Assembly (NCBI RefSeq): GCF_009617595.1
Contig: NZ_WIXK01000004.1
Span: 248,001-312,000 of the forward strand
Reading direction: 5' to 3'
DNA length: 64,000 nt
Source: Tritonibacter aquimaris
GTDB lineage: Bacteria; Pseudomonadota; Alphaproteobacteria; Rhodobacterales; Rhodobacteraceae
Part shown: positions 25,185 to 33,618 of the stretch, one piece after another
Position numbering within the stretch: position 1 is the stretch's first letter
How the letters are laid out: every line of letters begins with the position of its first letter
Notes under the pieces: model-generated
The model's database searches: none
What the model was told of the DNA's origin: nothing
What the model saw: only the letters and a program-made list of their open reading frames with translations
Position numbers and translations under genes: made by a program

Positions 25185-26393
25185 TCAGGCTGCCGCCTGA
25201 GCCTGGGTTTCGGCCATTGCAGCGGTCAGCACCGCAATGATGGCATCGATCTCATCGCGCGTCAGGCGCACCGGCAGGCGCACATCACAGGCGTTCATCA
25301 GCATTGCACGGGTTTGCGGCAGCTCTGGCACATCGCCCATGAACTGCCAGTTCCAGAAGGCGCGCGCATTGTCGTCTGAACGGCCAAAGATCTGCACTTT
25401 TACCCCACGGGCGGCGCTGGCCTTGGAGAAGCATTCGATCTGCGCATCATTCAAGCCCACCAGATTGAACTGAATGGAATCGGGTGCACGCTGTTCAGGA
25501 GCAAGCGGTGCAGGCACATGGAAATGGGTTTCCGCGTTGAGTTTTTCAGCCATGTAATCATGGTTGGCAAGCCCATCACGCACCCGGCGGGCAAGCTCGG
25601 GGATCTGGGGGCGGATCACCACGGCCGAGAGGTTTGACATGCGCAGATTATACAGCGGCAGCTTGTTTTGCCATTTGCCAAATGCCTCTGCCAATTCGGG
25701 ATCGTTCTGGCCTTCGGGGCCTTTGTGTTTTTTCCAGTTGTGCTCATAGGCGCCGGACATGATCACGGCCTGGGCGACGAGATCCGCATCATCGGTGATC
25801 AGAATGCCACCTTCGCCTGCGTTGATCATCTTGTAGCTTTGGAATGAGAAACAGCCGATCTGGCCGATGGTGCCGATGTTTTTGCCATGCCAGGTGGTGC
25901 CCAGCGAATGTGCAGCGTCTTCGATCACCGGAATGCCACGTGCGGTGCACAGCGCCATGATGGCATCCATATCAGAGGTATGGCCGCGCATGTGGCTGAT
26001 GATCACTGCCTGAATGTTTTCATCCAGCTTGGCTTCGAAATCGGCCATATCGATGCGGTAGTTGTCGGCGACTTCACACAGCACCGGCACGCAGTCCGCG
26101 TGGATGACCGACGAAGGCACCGCAGCAAAGGTGAAACCCGGGATCAGAACCCGAGCATCACGAGGCAGGCCAAGCGCCTTTAGCGACAAAAACAGCGCAG
26201 CAGAACAGGACGACACCGCCAGCGCGTATTTGGTGCCGAGCAGTTTGGCAAACTCTTGCTCGAGCAGGGTGACAGGCGCGTTTTCCGGCGCGGTGTAGCG
26301 GAACAGATCGCCAGATTGCAGCAGCGCGTCGATTTCTGCGCGTGCAGCTTCGGGGATAGGCTCGGCTTCATGAACGTTGGGGATCTGCTGCAT
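25185..26393 (-). CDS. DegT/DnrJ/EryC1/StrS-family PLP aminotransferase
   Basis: A 402-residue PLP enzyme of the DegT/StrS family. Visible: AVSSCSAALFLSLKALG (cofactor phosphate loop), RVLIPGFTFAAVPSSVI, VIEDAAHSLGTTWHGKNIG with the ring-stacking aspartate, and the internal aldimine lysine K188 in FSFQSYKMINAGEGGIL. Most family members transaminate keto-sugars, but the nearby genes are amine- and glutamine-related, not polysaccharide genes, so an unusual substrate such as a gamma-glutamylated amine or aldehyde is possible (inference). It follows the upstream glutamine synthetase-like gene on the same strand, separated by an intrinsic terminator at 26505-26535, so it probably has its own promoter in the AT-rich 26394-26504 stretch. 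Confidence 0.85.
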   Translation of the reverse strand: MQQIPNVHEAEPIPEAARAEIDALLQSGDLFRYTAPENAPVTLLEQEFAKLLGTKYALAVSSCSAALFLSLKALGLPRDARVLIPGFTFAAVPSSVIHADCVPVLCEVADNYRIDMADFEAKLDENIQAVIISHMRGHTSDMDAIMALCTARGIPVIEDAAHSLGTTWHGKNIGTIGQIGCFSFQSYKMINAGEGGILITDDADLVAQAVIMSGAYEHNWKKHKGPEGQNDPELAEAFGKWQNKLPLYNLRMSNLSAVVIRPQIPELARRVRDGLANHDYMAEKLNAETHFHVPAPLAPEQRAPDSIQFNLVGLNDAQIECFSKASAARGVKVQIFGRSDDNARAFWNWQFMGDVPELPQTRAMLMNACDVRLPVRLTRDEIDAIIAVLTAAMAETQAQAAA

Positions 26394-26504
26394 ATTTCAA
26401 AATCCTGAATTTAGTATTTGATAAATGTAAAACAAAACGATTAACAAGCCAAGTGTAGCCGGGCGAAACCCTTCAAAACGGGCGATTTTTTGCGACTCTG
26501 TTGC

Positions 26505-26535
26505 GAAAACACCCGCTGCGGCTGGGCAGCGGGTG
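26505..26535 (-). terminator. Terminator after the glutamine synthetase-amidotransferase genes
   Basis: A perfect 10-bp stem (CACCCGCTGC / GCAGCGGGTG) with a 6-base loop, followed on the minus strand by TTTTCGC. It separates the glutamine synthetase-like gene from the DegT-type gene. Confidence 0.85.
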
Positions 26536-26560
26536 CAGATGTGACAGCACTGTGACGGGA

Positions 26561-27922
26561 TTAGGCGTTCAACAGCAGATGTTCGCGCTCCCAGGGGGAA
26601 ATCACTTGTAGGAACTCTTCATATTCCGCGCGTTTCACCGTGGCGTAGACGCGGGCAAATTCCTCACCCAGAACGTCGCGCAGCTCATGGGCCTCATCAA
26701 ACAGATCAAGGGCCTGCCCCATCACCTGTGGGATGTCACCATCGCCATCATAAGCGTTGCCTTTGAACTGGCGGCGCGGGCGCTCTTCGCGAGTGAGGCC
26801 GAGATAGCCACAGGCGAGCGATACCGCGATGCCGAGGTAGGGATTACAGTCCATCCCGGCAATTCGATTTTCCACCCGGCGCGCTGCAGGGGACGACAGC
26901 GGGATGCGAATGCCGGTTGTGCGATTGTCGCGCGCCCATTCCAGATTGATCGGCGCGGCCTGTTCTTTCACATAGCGGCGATAGGAGTTCACATAGGGTG
27001 CCATCACCGCAAGCCCGGCGGGCAGATGGGTCTGCAGCCCGGCGATAAAGTGATAAAACGCATCCGTCTCGCCACCCTGCGGCCCAGAGAAAATGTTTTC
27101 GCCGGTCTCAATATCAATCACCGAGTGGTGGATATGCATGGCTGAGCCCGGCTCATCTGCGATGGGTTTCGCCATAAAGGTGGCAAAACAATCGTGGCGC
27201 ATTGCGGCTTCGCGGATCAGACGTTTGAAGTAAAACACTTCATCAGCCAGTTTGATCGGATCGCCATGCAGCAGGTTGATTTCAAGCTGACCTGCGCCGC
27301 CTTCCTGGGTGATGCCGTCGATTTCAAACCCCTGTGCTTCGGCGAAATCATAGATGTCGTCGATCACCGGTCCAAATTCATCAACGGCGGTCATCGAATA
27401 GGCCTGACGCGCAGCAGCCGGGCGGCCGGAACGACCCATCATCGGACGGATTTCCCGACGCGGATCGGTGTTGCGATCCACCAGATAGAACTCCATTTCC
27501 GGAGCAACCACCGGCTCCCAGCCTTTGGCACGATAGAGATCGACCACCCGTCTGAGCACGTTACGCGGTGAATAGGGGATAGGTGAGCCGTCGCGGTCAT
27601 AGGCGTCGTGGATCACTTGCAGCGTCCAGTCACCGGTCCAGGGCGCAGCAGAGGCGGTGGACAGATCCGGCTTCAACGTCATGTCTTTTTCAATCCAGCC
27701 ATCTTCGTCGGCGGCATCGGCCCAGTCACCGGTGATGGTCTGGTAAAAGATACTGTCGGGCAGGTGGAAAAAGTCCTGACGGTCGAATTTCTTGGCGGGC
27801 ACCGCCTTGCCGCGGGCAATGCCGGGCAGATCCGAGATTACGCATTCCACCTCATCGAGGCGCTTGCCATCGAGATATTCAACAGCGGCCTGCGGGATGT
27901 TTTTGAACCAATTGGCCATCAT
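26561..27922 (-). CDS. Glutamine synthetase-family protein (gamma-glutamylamine synthetase-like), copy 1
   Basis: A 453-residue GS-superfamily ligase related to PuuA (gamma-glutamylputrescine synthetase) rather than GlnA. Visible: an N-terminal beta-grasp half (DEVECVISDLPGIARGKAVPAKKF), PEMEFYLVD (metal-ligand glutamate), QEGGAGQLEINLLHGDP, ATFMAKPIADEPGSAMHIHHSV (ATP/metal motif), NSYRRYVKEQAAPINLEWARDNRT and the R-V-E-N-R-I-A-G-M-D segment. It lacks the C-terminal adenylylation region of GlnA. Expected chemistry is ATP-dependent joining of glutamate to an amine. ATGA overlap couples it to the amidotransferase gene; ATG 27919 is an alternative start. Another GS paralogue lies on the far side of that gene. 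Confidence 0.85.
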   Translation of the reverse strand: MMANWFKNIPQAAVEYLDGKRLDEVECVISDLPGIARGKAVPAKKFDRQDFFHLPDSIFYQTITGDWADAADEDGWIEKDMTLKPDLSTASAAPWTGDWTLQVIHDAYDRDGSPIPYSPRNVLRRVVDLYRAKGWEPVVAPEMEFYLVDRNTDPRREIRPMMGRSGRPAAARQAYSMTAVDEFGPVIDDIYDFAEAQGFEIDGITQEGGAGQLEINLLHGDPIKLADEVFYFKRLIREAAMRHDCFATFMAKPIADEPGSAMHIHHSVIDIETGENIFSGPQGGETDAFYHFIAGLQTHLPAGLAVMAPYVNSYRRYVKEQAAPINLEWARDNRTTGIRIPLSSPAARRVENRIAGMDCNPYLGIAVSLACGYLGLTREERPRRQFKGNAYDGDGDIPQVMGQALDLFDEAHELRDVLGEEFARVYATVKRAEYEEFLQVISPWEREHLLLNA

Positions 27923-28599
27923 GCGCGCTCCTCTTTGAAAAACGCAGCGATCTGATTGGCGATCTCTGCGTTGTGTGTGGGCGCATCAAGCTGGCTGCTT
28001 GCGTCATCAAGCTGCTGATCGGGCACAACGCCACGGCCACGGTGTTTGATCAGCCCATCGATAAAGGCTGCGTCAAATTCCGGATGGGGCTGGATGGTCC
28101 AGATGGTGTTGCCATAGGCCAGCACCGCGTTTTTGCAAAATGCATTGCCGCCAAGAACCCGCGCGCCTTCGGGCAGGTCGACGACCTGATCCTGATGCCA
28201 GGCATTGAGTGCAAGCGCCTTGCCGTCGATATCATATTCGGTGCGCCCAATGGCCCAGCCGCCGGCAAATTTCTCAACCTTGCCGCCCAGAGCCTGCGCG
28301 ATGATCTGATGGCCAAAACACACGCCCACCATTGGCAGGCCGCGCGCATGGATCTGGCGGATCAGATCTTCAAGCGGGGGGATCCAGCCGTGCTCTTCGT
28401 AGACGCCGAATTTGGAGCCGGTGATCAACCAGCCCTCGGCCTGATCGGCGCTGTCTGGAAAAATTCCATCCAGCACCGGGAAGTTTTCAAAGCTGAAGCC
28501 CTGGCCTTCGAGAAGTTTATAAAACATCTCATCATAGTTGCCGTGGCTGTGTTTCATCTCTTGCGGCGAGTGGCCGGTTTGCAAGATGCCGATCTTCAT
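27919..28599 (-). CDS. Class I glutamine amidotransferase-family hydrolase
   Basis: A 226-residue class I GATase domain protein. The nucleophile is Cys94 in MVGVCFGHQIIAQALGG, with H172 and E174 in TIQPHPEFDA completing the triad. It has no fused synthase domain. In Puu-type pathways a similar hydrolase (PuuD) releases glutamate from gamma-glutamyl-GABA, but PuuD belongs to a different branch (peptidase C26), so the role is inferred from the flanking glutamine synthetase-like genes. It overlaps copy 1 of those genes by four bases (ATGA), and copy 2 ends 63 bases upstream. Confidence 0.85.
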   Translation of the reverse strand: MKIGILQTGHSPQEMKHSHGNYDEMFYKLLEGQGFSFENFPVLDGIFPDSADQAEGWLITGSKFGVYEEHGWIPPLEDLIRQIHARGLPMVGVCFGHQIIAQALGGKVEKFAGGWAIGRTEYDIDGKALALNAWHQDQVVDLPEGARVLGGNAFCKNAVLAYGNTIWTIQPHPEFDAAFIDGLIKHRGRGVVPDQQLDDASSQLDAPTHNAEIANQIAAFFKEERA

Positions 28600-28662
28600 G
28601 GGTCACCAAATTTGATCAAGGTTTGAGCGCGGCCACGCAGGCAGCCGCGCTCAGTTGTGTGG

Positions 28663-29994
28663 TCATACCGCTTCGAGCAGGACCTGCCAATGTTTCTCTG
28701 ATGGCAGCGCGTCAAAGCGGGTGAGTTCCTGGCGTTTTGTCATCACCAGATTGCGAATGAGCGCGGCGGGCAGGATACGCGCGATCAGCGGGTCCTGTTC
28801 AAACCAGTTGATGGCGGTTTCCCAATCGGGCGCAAGCGCAGGCGCGTCTTTGATCTGATAGGCGTCGCCTGTGATCGGGGCAGGGGGCTGCATCGCGTCT
28901 TCTATCCCAACAAGGGCTGCACCCAGAACCGTGGCAAGCATGATATACGGGTTGATGTCGCCGCCCGCGGTGCGGTGTTCAATACGGCGGGCCTTGTGTG
29001 ATCCACCGGGGATACGCAGCGCGGCCGTGCGGTTTTCATAGCCCCAAAGCGCCGCGGTTGGCGCATGTGCGCCGGGCACCAGACGTTCGTAGGAGTTCAC
29101 ATTTGGCGCAAAGGCCAGCGTGCTGGCGGGCATCGCAGCCAGGCAGCCAGCAACCGCGTGCTGCAACAGCGCATTGCCAGTGTCGCTGCCATCGTCGAAC
29201 ACATTGTTGCCGTCCTGATCCACCACCGAGAAATGCACATGCAGCCCATTTCCGGCCTCATCGCCATAGGGTTTTGCCATATAGGTGGCGGCAAAGCCGT
29301 GTTTGCGGGCAATGCCACGGGTCAGCTGTTTGAACAAAATCGCATCATCGGCGGCGCGCAACGCATCCTGATGGTTGAGATTGATTTCGAACTGGCCAAG
29401 CCCGCCTTCGGAAATCGCGGCCTGTGCCGGAATGCCCATGGCCTCGCAGCCATCATAGAGGTCGGTGAAAAACGCGTCAAAGGCATCAAGCTCTGCCAGC
29501 GACAGCACTTCCTGCTGTGCCAGCCTGCGCCCGGTGAGCGGGTTGGCAGGCGGCTGGAGCGCGTCAGCGCTGTCATCAATGAGGCAAAACTCCATCTCGG
29601 TGCCCGCAATCACCTGCCAGCCGCGCGCTTTGAAACGTTCAAGCACGGCCACCAGCGCCTGACGCGGATCGCCCATGAAGGGGGTGCCATCGTCGTGATA
29701 CAGCATCATCGGCACCAGCGCCGAGGCGCGTTCAAGCCAGGGCATCGCCACCGCACCGCGATTGGTGGGCAGCAAAATACCATCGGCATCACCGCTTTCA
29801 AACACCAGCGGGCTGTCTTCGATGTCTGCGCCAAAAATGTCTACATTCAGCGCCGACAGCGGCAAACGCACGCCGCCCTGATCCAATTTACCCGCATGTT
29901 GCGTGGCCAGCCGTTTGCCGCGCCAGATGCCATTGACGTCCGCGACGGCGAGACGAAGGGTGGAAAGGCTGCTGAGATCGCTGCTGTTGTCCAT
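28663..29994 (-). CDS. Glutamine synthetase-family protein, copy 2
   Basis: A 443-residue GS-superfamily enzyme only moderately similar to copy 1. Visible: LRLAVADVNGIWRGKRLAT, the metal-ligand region AGTEMEFCLIDD, AAISEGGLGQFEINLNHQ, ATYMAKPYGDEAGNGLHVHFSVVDQ, NSYERLVPGAHAPTAALWGYENRTAALRIP, and a HKARRIEHRTAGGDINPY stretch that replaces the copy 1 version. The retained glutamates, arginines and ATP-site motifs suggest an active ligase. ATG 29994 follows AAGGACTTCCC. An in-frame start at 30060 is unsupported. A terminator upstream (30115-30142) separates it from the transporter genes, so it likely has its own promoter and leads a three-gene unit. Confidence 0.85.
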   Translation of the reverse strand: MDNSSDLSSLSTLRLAVADVNGIWRGKRLATQHAGKLDQGGVRLPLSALNVDIFGADIEDSPLVFESGDADGILLPTNRGAVAMPWLERASALVPMMLYHDDGTPFMGDPRQALVAVLERFKARGWQVIAGTEMEFCLIDDSADALQPPANPLTGRRLAQQEVLSLAELDAFDAFFTDLYDGCEAMGIPAQAAISEGGLGQFEINLNHQDALRAADDAILFKQLTRGIARKHGFAATYMAKPYGDEAGNGLHVHFSVVDQDGNNVFDDGSDTGNALLQHAVAGCLAAMPASTLAFAPNVNSYERLVPGAHAPTAALWGYENRTAALRIPGGSHKARRIEHRTAGGDINPYIMLATVLGAALVGIEDAMQPPAPITGDAYQIKDAPALAPDWETAINWFEQDPLIARILPAALIRNLVMTKRQELTRFDALPSEKHWQVLLEAV

Positions 29995-30114
29995 GGGAAG
30001 TCCTTGTTCTTTGCTGGATCCTAACGGAGATCCTAGCTGTGGGACAAGGAATTTGATCAAAAAAAATGTGCTTTGATTTGAAGTGCATAGCGCGTGTGCT
30101 GTGAAAACATGAAA

Positions 30115-30142
30115 AAAGGCCCCCGAAGTGGGGGCCTGTTTC
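30115..30142 (-). terminator. Terminator of the ABC-transporter operon
   Basis: AGGCCCCC-ACTT-CGGGGGCCTTTTTT on the minus strand: an 8-bp GC stem, tetraloop and T6 run, directly after the second permease gene. Confidence 0.92.
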
Positions 30143-30157
30143 GTGGATGTTTCCAGA

Positions 30158-30964
30158 TCAGCGGATCAGGTTGAAACGCAGCTTTAGCGGCTTGCGTATT
30201 TCTTGTGGTAGGTGCCGGTTGAGCCTGCGGTTGACCATGCCAAAAAGCGAGATCACCACAAGCGTTAGGATGATGAAATAGAACGCCAGGATCGGATAGG
30301 GCACAAAGGGGTTGAAGGTCTTATCCGCAAAATAATTGGCGTAATAAAGCGCATCGCCTTTCTGTTTCACCGCCGGAAAGCCGGAGAAGAACACCAGCGT
30401 GGTGGCGTGGAACAGGAAGATTGCCTCATTGGTATATGATGGCCAGGCCAGACGCATTGTGGTGGGCCAGATGATCCGGCGATAGCGCGACCAGCCGCTG
30501 AGCCCATAGGCATCCGCCGCCTCAATATCTGCCTTGGGGACGGAACGCAGCGCGCCATAAAAGATCTCAGCCGAATAGGCGGCGGTGTTGAGAAAGAGCA
30601 CGATCAACGCACCAAAGGCAGCTGCGCTTAGCGGATCAAACACATCAGATACCGATTTCAGTTTGAGAAACAGGAAATAGGCAAAGAAGAACTGAATGAA
30701 CAGCGGTGAGCCCCGGAACACAAAGATGAACACCTCTGCTGGGCGGCGTAGTGTGGCGTTACGCGAATTCTTGGCCAGTGCCAGCGCATTGGCAAAGATA
30801 AAGCCGGTCACAACCGCCAGAACGCCAAAATACACGTTCCAGATCATGCCAGAGCCGATCAGCACAAACTGATCACATAGCGTGATGTCGCTGCGTGGGA
30901 TCAGTCGTTCGCCATAGCCCAGCGAGCGCAGGCCGTAGTCTTGAAGAGTTTGCCAACAGCTCAT
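30158..30964 (-). CDS. Polar amino acid ABC transporter permease (HisM-type)
   Basis: A 268-residue inner-membrane permease with about five hydrophobic segments (VYFGVLAVVTGFIFANAL; FIFVFRGSPLFIQFFFAYFLF; AAFGALIVLFLNTAAYSAEI; FLFHATTLVFFSGFPA; ILAFYFIILTLVVISLFG). The EAA loop reads EAADAYGLSGWSRYRRIIWP (about residue 165-184), which docks the ATPase. FRGSPLFIQ is typical of HisM/ArtM-type permeases. The ATG overlaps the previous permease stop (ATGA). A periplasmic binding protein, partner permease and ATPase are encoded upstream. Substrate is probably a cationic or polar amino acid, perhaps the amine handled by the downstream GS-like enzymes. Confidence 0.9.
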   Translation of the reverse strand: MSCWQTLQDYGLRSLGYGERLIPRSDITLCDQFVLIGSGMIWNVYFGVLAVVTGFIFANALALAKNSRNATLRRPAEVFIFVFRGSPLFIQFFFAYFLFLKLKSVSDVFDPLSAAAFGALIVLFLNTAAYSAEIFYGALRSVPKADIEAADAYGLSGWSRYRRIIWPTTMRLAWPSYTNEAIFLFHATTLVFFSGFPAVKQKGDALYYANYFADKTFNPFVPYPILAFYFIILTLVVISLFGMVNRRLNRHLPQEIRKPLKLRFNLIR

Positions 30965-31845
30965 GCCGCTTGTTTCCTTTGTTCTTCACCGGCCATGGTG
31001 GCCTGCCCGTGCGACAGTTTTCTGGTGATCCGCTCCAGCACCCGCTCGGATACTTTGGTGAAGGCGAGATAGAACACCAGCAGTGCGAGGAAGTACCACA
31101 TGCGCCAATCCCCATGGGGGTAGTCGGTGAACCGCGGTGCCTTGCTGCCACCCAGTTCGCGCGCCCAGTAGACGATGTCTTCAACACCCAGCAGGAACAG
31201 CAGCGGTGTTGCCTTGATCAGCACCATCCAGAGGTTTGACAGGCCAGGCAGCGCAAAAATCCACATCTGTGGCACCAGAATGCGCCAGAACGCCTGATTG
31301 GGACGCATGCCATAGGCCGCGGCGGTTTCCATCTGCGCCTTGGGTACGGCCTTCATCGCGCCATACAGCACGTTGGCGGCAAAGGCACCAAACACCAGCG
31401 CAAAGGTAAAGACGGCGGTCCAGAAACCGTAGATTTCATGCACCCATTGCGGCGCGCTTGAGAGCGGCATTTTTGCGGCCGTACACACCACAAAGTCATT
31501 GCCTTGGCGAATGGGTTCAGACCAGTCGGGGCATTTCGCCTGATGGCGCAGCCATTCAATCGCCTGGTCGATGGCAATCACGAAAAACAGGAAGAACGCA
31601 ATATCAGGCACACCGCGCACAACCGCGATATAGCCACGTCCCAGCCAGCTCAGCGGCAGGATACGGCTGCGGGCGGCCATAGCTCCGCCAAAGCCAAAGG
31701 CGAGCGCCGCCGGGGCGGTGACAGCCAGCAGCAACAGCACCGTGCCAAAGGCTGCGTAAAAGGACAGATGTTTGCCGGTGGTCAGATAGCAGGATAGCCA
31801 GCTGAATCCTTCCAGGGCAGATGGATCAGAGCAATAGGAAAAAAT
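30961..31845 (-). CDS. Polar amino acid ABC transporter permease (HisQ-type), ATT start
   Basis: A permease of 294 residues when begun at ATT 31845. Translation from the nearest canonical start (GTG 31740) would begin inside the first membrane segment (LLLLAVTAPAALAFGFGG). The preceding 35 codons encode FSYCSDPSALEGFSWLSCY then LTTGKHLSFYAAFGTV, a coherent protein segment with no stop. The reading frame has no ATG, GTG or TTG before that segment, but an ATT is placed six bases after a GAGG ribosome-binding site. Features: RGVPDIAFFLFFV, and the EAA loop MRPNQAFWRILVPQMW. This is strong evidence for initiation at ATT, a rare start known from infC. The ORF overlaps the next permease by four bases. 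Confidence 0.8.
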   Translation of the reverse strand: MFSYCSDPSALEGFSWLSCYLTTGKHLSFYAAFGTVLLLLAVTAPAALAFGFGGAMAARSRILPLSWLGRGYIAVVRGVPDIAFFLFFVIAIDQAIEWLRHQAKCPDWSEPIRQGNDFVVCTAAKMPLSSAPQWVHEIYGFWTAVFTFALVFGAFAANVLYGAMKAVPKAQMETAAAYGMRPNQAFWRILVPQMWIFALPGLSNLWMVLIKATPLLFLLGVEDIVYWARELGGSKAPRFTDYPHGDWRMWYFLALLVFYLAFTKVSERVLERITRKLSHGQATMAGEEQRKQAA

Positions 31846-31928
31846 GGCGGGCCTCGTCGGTTGCGACAGAGTGTGAGTGAAAAGGGGAGCACGCGGCCCC
31901 CCTTAACACCGTGAAAAAGGAGGAAAGC

Positions 31929-32642
31929 TTAGAACTTGCCCTCGATTTCCCATTTGTCGAGCAGCGCGTTCAGGCTGCCGTCTTCTTTCATGGTGGCGAT
32001 TGCCGCGTCGAACTTACCGCGCAGCTCATCGTCGGACTGGCGGAAGGCCATGCCGATACCTTCGCCCAGCAGCACATCATCACCAACAAACACCAGCTCA
32101 GTGCTGTCAACCAGCGGCAGCAGGAAGTCTTTGTCAGCCAGAACCGCGTCCACTTCGCCAGACATGACCGCAGCAACGTTTTCATCGGGGTTGGGGAATT
32201 CAACCAGGGTGGCATTGGTGGTGACCACGTGGTTGGCCTGGATGGTGCCGGTTTGAGCTGCAACAACACCGTTCTCACGGTCTGCATCTTCTGCCAGCGC
32301 CGCATAAGCAGAGGGCGACGGACGGGTGTAGCCCTGGGTAAAGGCAACAACTTCGCGGCGCTCAGCAGTGATCGACATGCCTGCGATGATCGCATCGTAG
32401 TTGCCCGAGGTCAGGTTCGGGATGATCGAGGCCCAGTCATTGGTAACCCACTCGCAGGTCAGTTCAGCGCGTTTGCACAGCTCATCGCCCAGCTCACGCT
32501 CAAAACCATCAACTTCACCCGCATCATTGAGGAAGTTGTACGGAGGGTAGGCGCCCTCGGTGCCCAGACGTACGGTGGTTTCAGCAAAGGCCAGTGTCGC
32601 GGAAACGGCCGCAATGGCGGTGCCCAGGATCAGTGATTTCAT
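31929..32642 (-). CDS. Periplasmic amino acid-binding protein of the ABC transporter
   Basis: A 237-residue solute-binding protein with a signal peptide (MKSLILGTAIAAVSATLAFA) and a type II periplasmic fold: VRLGTEGAYPPYNFLNDAGEVDGFERELGDELCKR matches the ArgT/HisJ/LAO family start, with the ligand-carboxylate arginine in SITAERREVVAFTQGY, and later DAVLADKDFLLPLV and the GEGIGMAFRQSDDELRGKFDAAI hinge/C-terminal region. The LAO-like layout suggests lysine, arginine, ornithine or a related amine. It lies between the ATPase and permease genes. ATG 32642 is set by a GGGAG site. Confidence 0.9.
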   Translation of the reverse strand: MKSLILGTAIAAVSATLAFAETTVRLGTEGAYPPYNFLNDAGEVDGFERELGDELCKRAELTCEWVTNDWASIIPNLTSGNYDAIIAGMSITAERREVVAFTQGYTRPSPSAYAALAEDADRENGVVAAQTGTIQANHVVTTNATLVEFPNPDENVAAVMSGEVDAVLADKDFLLPLVDSTELVFVGDDVLLGEGIGMAFRQSDDELRGKFDAAIATMKEDGSLNALLDKWEIEGKF

Positions 32643-32683
32643 GGTGAATACTCCCAAAGGTTTGTTGTCGTTGATTGTTGTCG

Positions 32684-33472
32684 TTATCCGTGGCGGGTGG
32701 ACTTCAGGAAAGTCCGAAGCCGCTCAGATTGGGTATTGGCAAAGACCTGATCAGGTGTGCCTTCTTCTTCGATGAGGCCCTGATGCAGGAATACGATATG
32801 ATCCGACACATCCGCCGCCAGATCCATATCGTGGGTCACGATGATCATGGTGCGGCCTTCTTCGGCCAGATCTTTCATCACTTTGATCACTTCTTGCTCT
32901 AGCTCGGGATCCAGCGCAGAGGTGGGTTCGTCAAACAAAAGCGCCTCAGGCTCCATGCACAGGCCACGCGCAATTGCGGCGCGCTGCTGCTGACCACCCG
33001 AAAGCTGCGCCGGGTAGACATCGCATTTATCGCCAATGCCGACTTTGTTCAGATAGTGGCGGGCTTTTTCTTCGACTTCAGCCTTGTCGCGACCCAGCAC
33101 CTGAACCGGCGCTTCCATCACGTTTTCCAAAATGCTCAGATGACCCCAGAGGTTAAACTGCTGAAACACCATCGACAGGTTGGTGCGAATGCGCAGGATC
33201 TGTTTGGCATCTGCCGGGCGACGCTCAAGGCCCGCACCTTTCCATTTGATCGGCTCACCCTTGAACAGGATCTCGCCGTCCTGGCTGTCTTCCAGCAGGT
33301 TGCAGCAGCGCAGCAGGGTGGATTTACCAGAACCCGACGATCCGATCAGCGAAATCACATTGCCTTTTTCGGCGCGGATATCGACGCCTTTGATCACTTC
33401 CAATTCGCCATAGGATTTGTGAAGCCCGCGAATTTCCAGCACAGGAGGCGTTGCAGTCGTCGTATCGGTCAA
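32684..33472 (-). CDS. Amino acid ABC transporter ATP-binding protein (HisP-type)
   Basis: A 262-residue ATPase. Walker A is GSSGSGKSTLL (about residue 45), the Q-loop FQQFNLWGHLSILENV, the signature LSGGQQQRAAIARGL, Walker B ALLFDEPTSALDPEL, and the H-loop VTHDMDLA; it is of the HisP/GlnQ type. No ATG is available before the EIRGLHKSYG segment. TTG 33472 (M-TDTTTATPP) is the most likely start; further upstream codons look non-coding and AT-rich, with a plausible promoter (TTGCGC / AATAAAT). First gene of the transporter operon. Confidence 0.9.
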   Translation of the reverse strand: MTDTTTATPPVLEIRGLHKSYGELEVIKGVDIRAEKGNVISLIGSSGSGKSTLLRCCNLLEDSQDGEILFKGEPIKWKGAGLERRPADAKQILRIRTNLSMVFQQFNLWGHLSILENVMEAPVQVLGRDKAEVEEKARHYLNKVGIGDKCDVYPAQLSGGQQQRAAIARGLCMEPEALLFDEPTSALDPELEQEVIKVMKDLAEEGRTMIIVTHDMDLAADVSDHIVFLHQGLIEEEGTPDQVFANTQSERLRTFLKSTRHG

Positions 33473-33618
33473 GGTGATGATGCCCGTTTTTGTGAGTATT
33501 TGATTTATTGGACCGAAATTTTTACTAAGCGCAACTGGCAAACCGTCAGTTAGACTTGAGTTCGCAACAAATTGGCCAAGTAAACTTCCGGAATGTCGGA
33601 AATCTGATCAAAAGGGGC

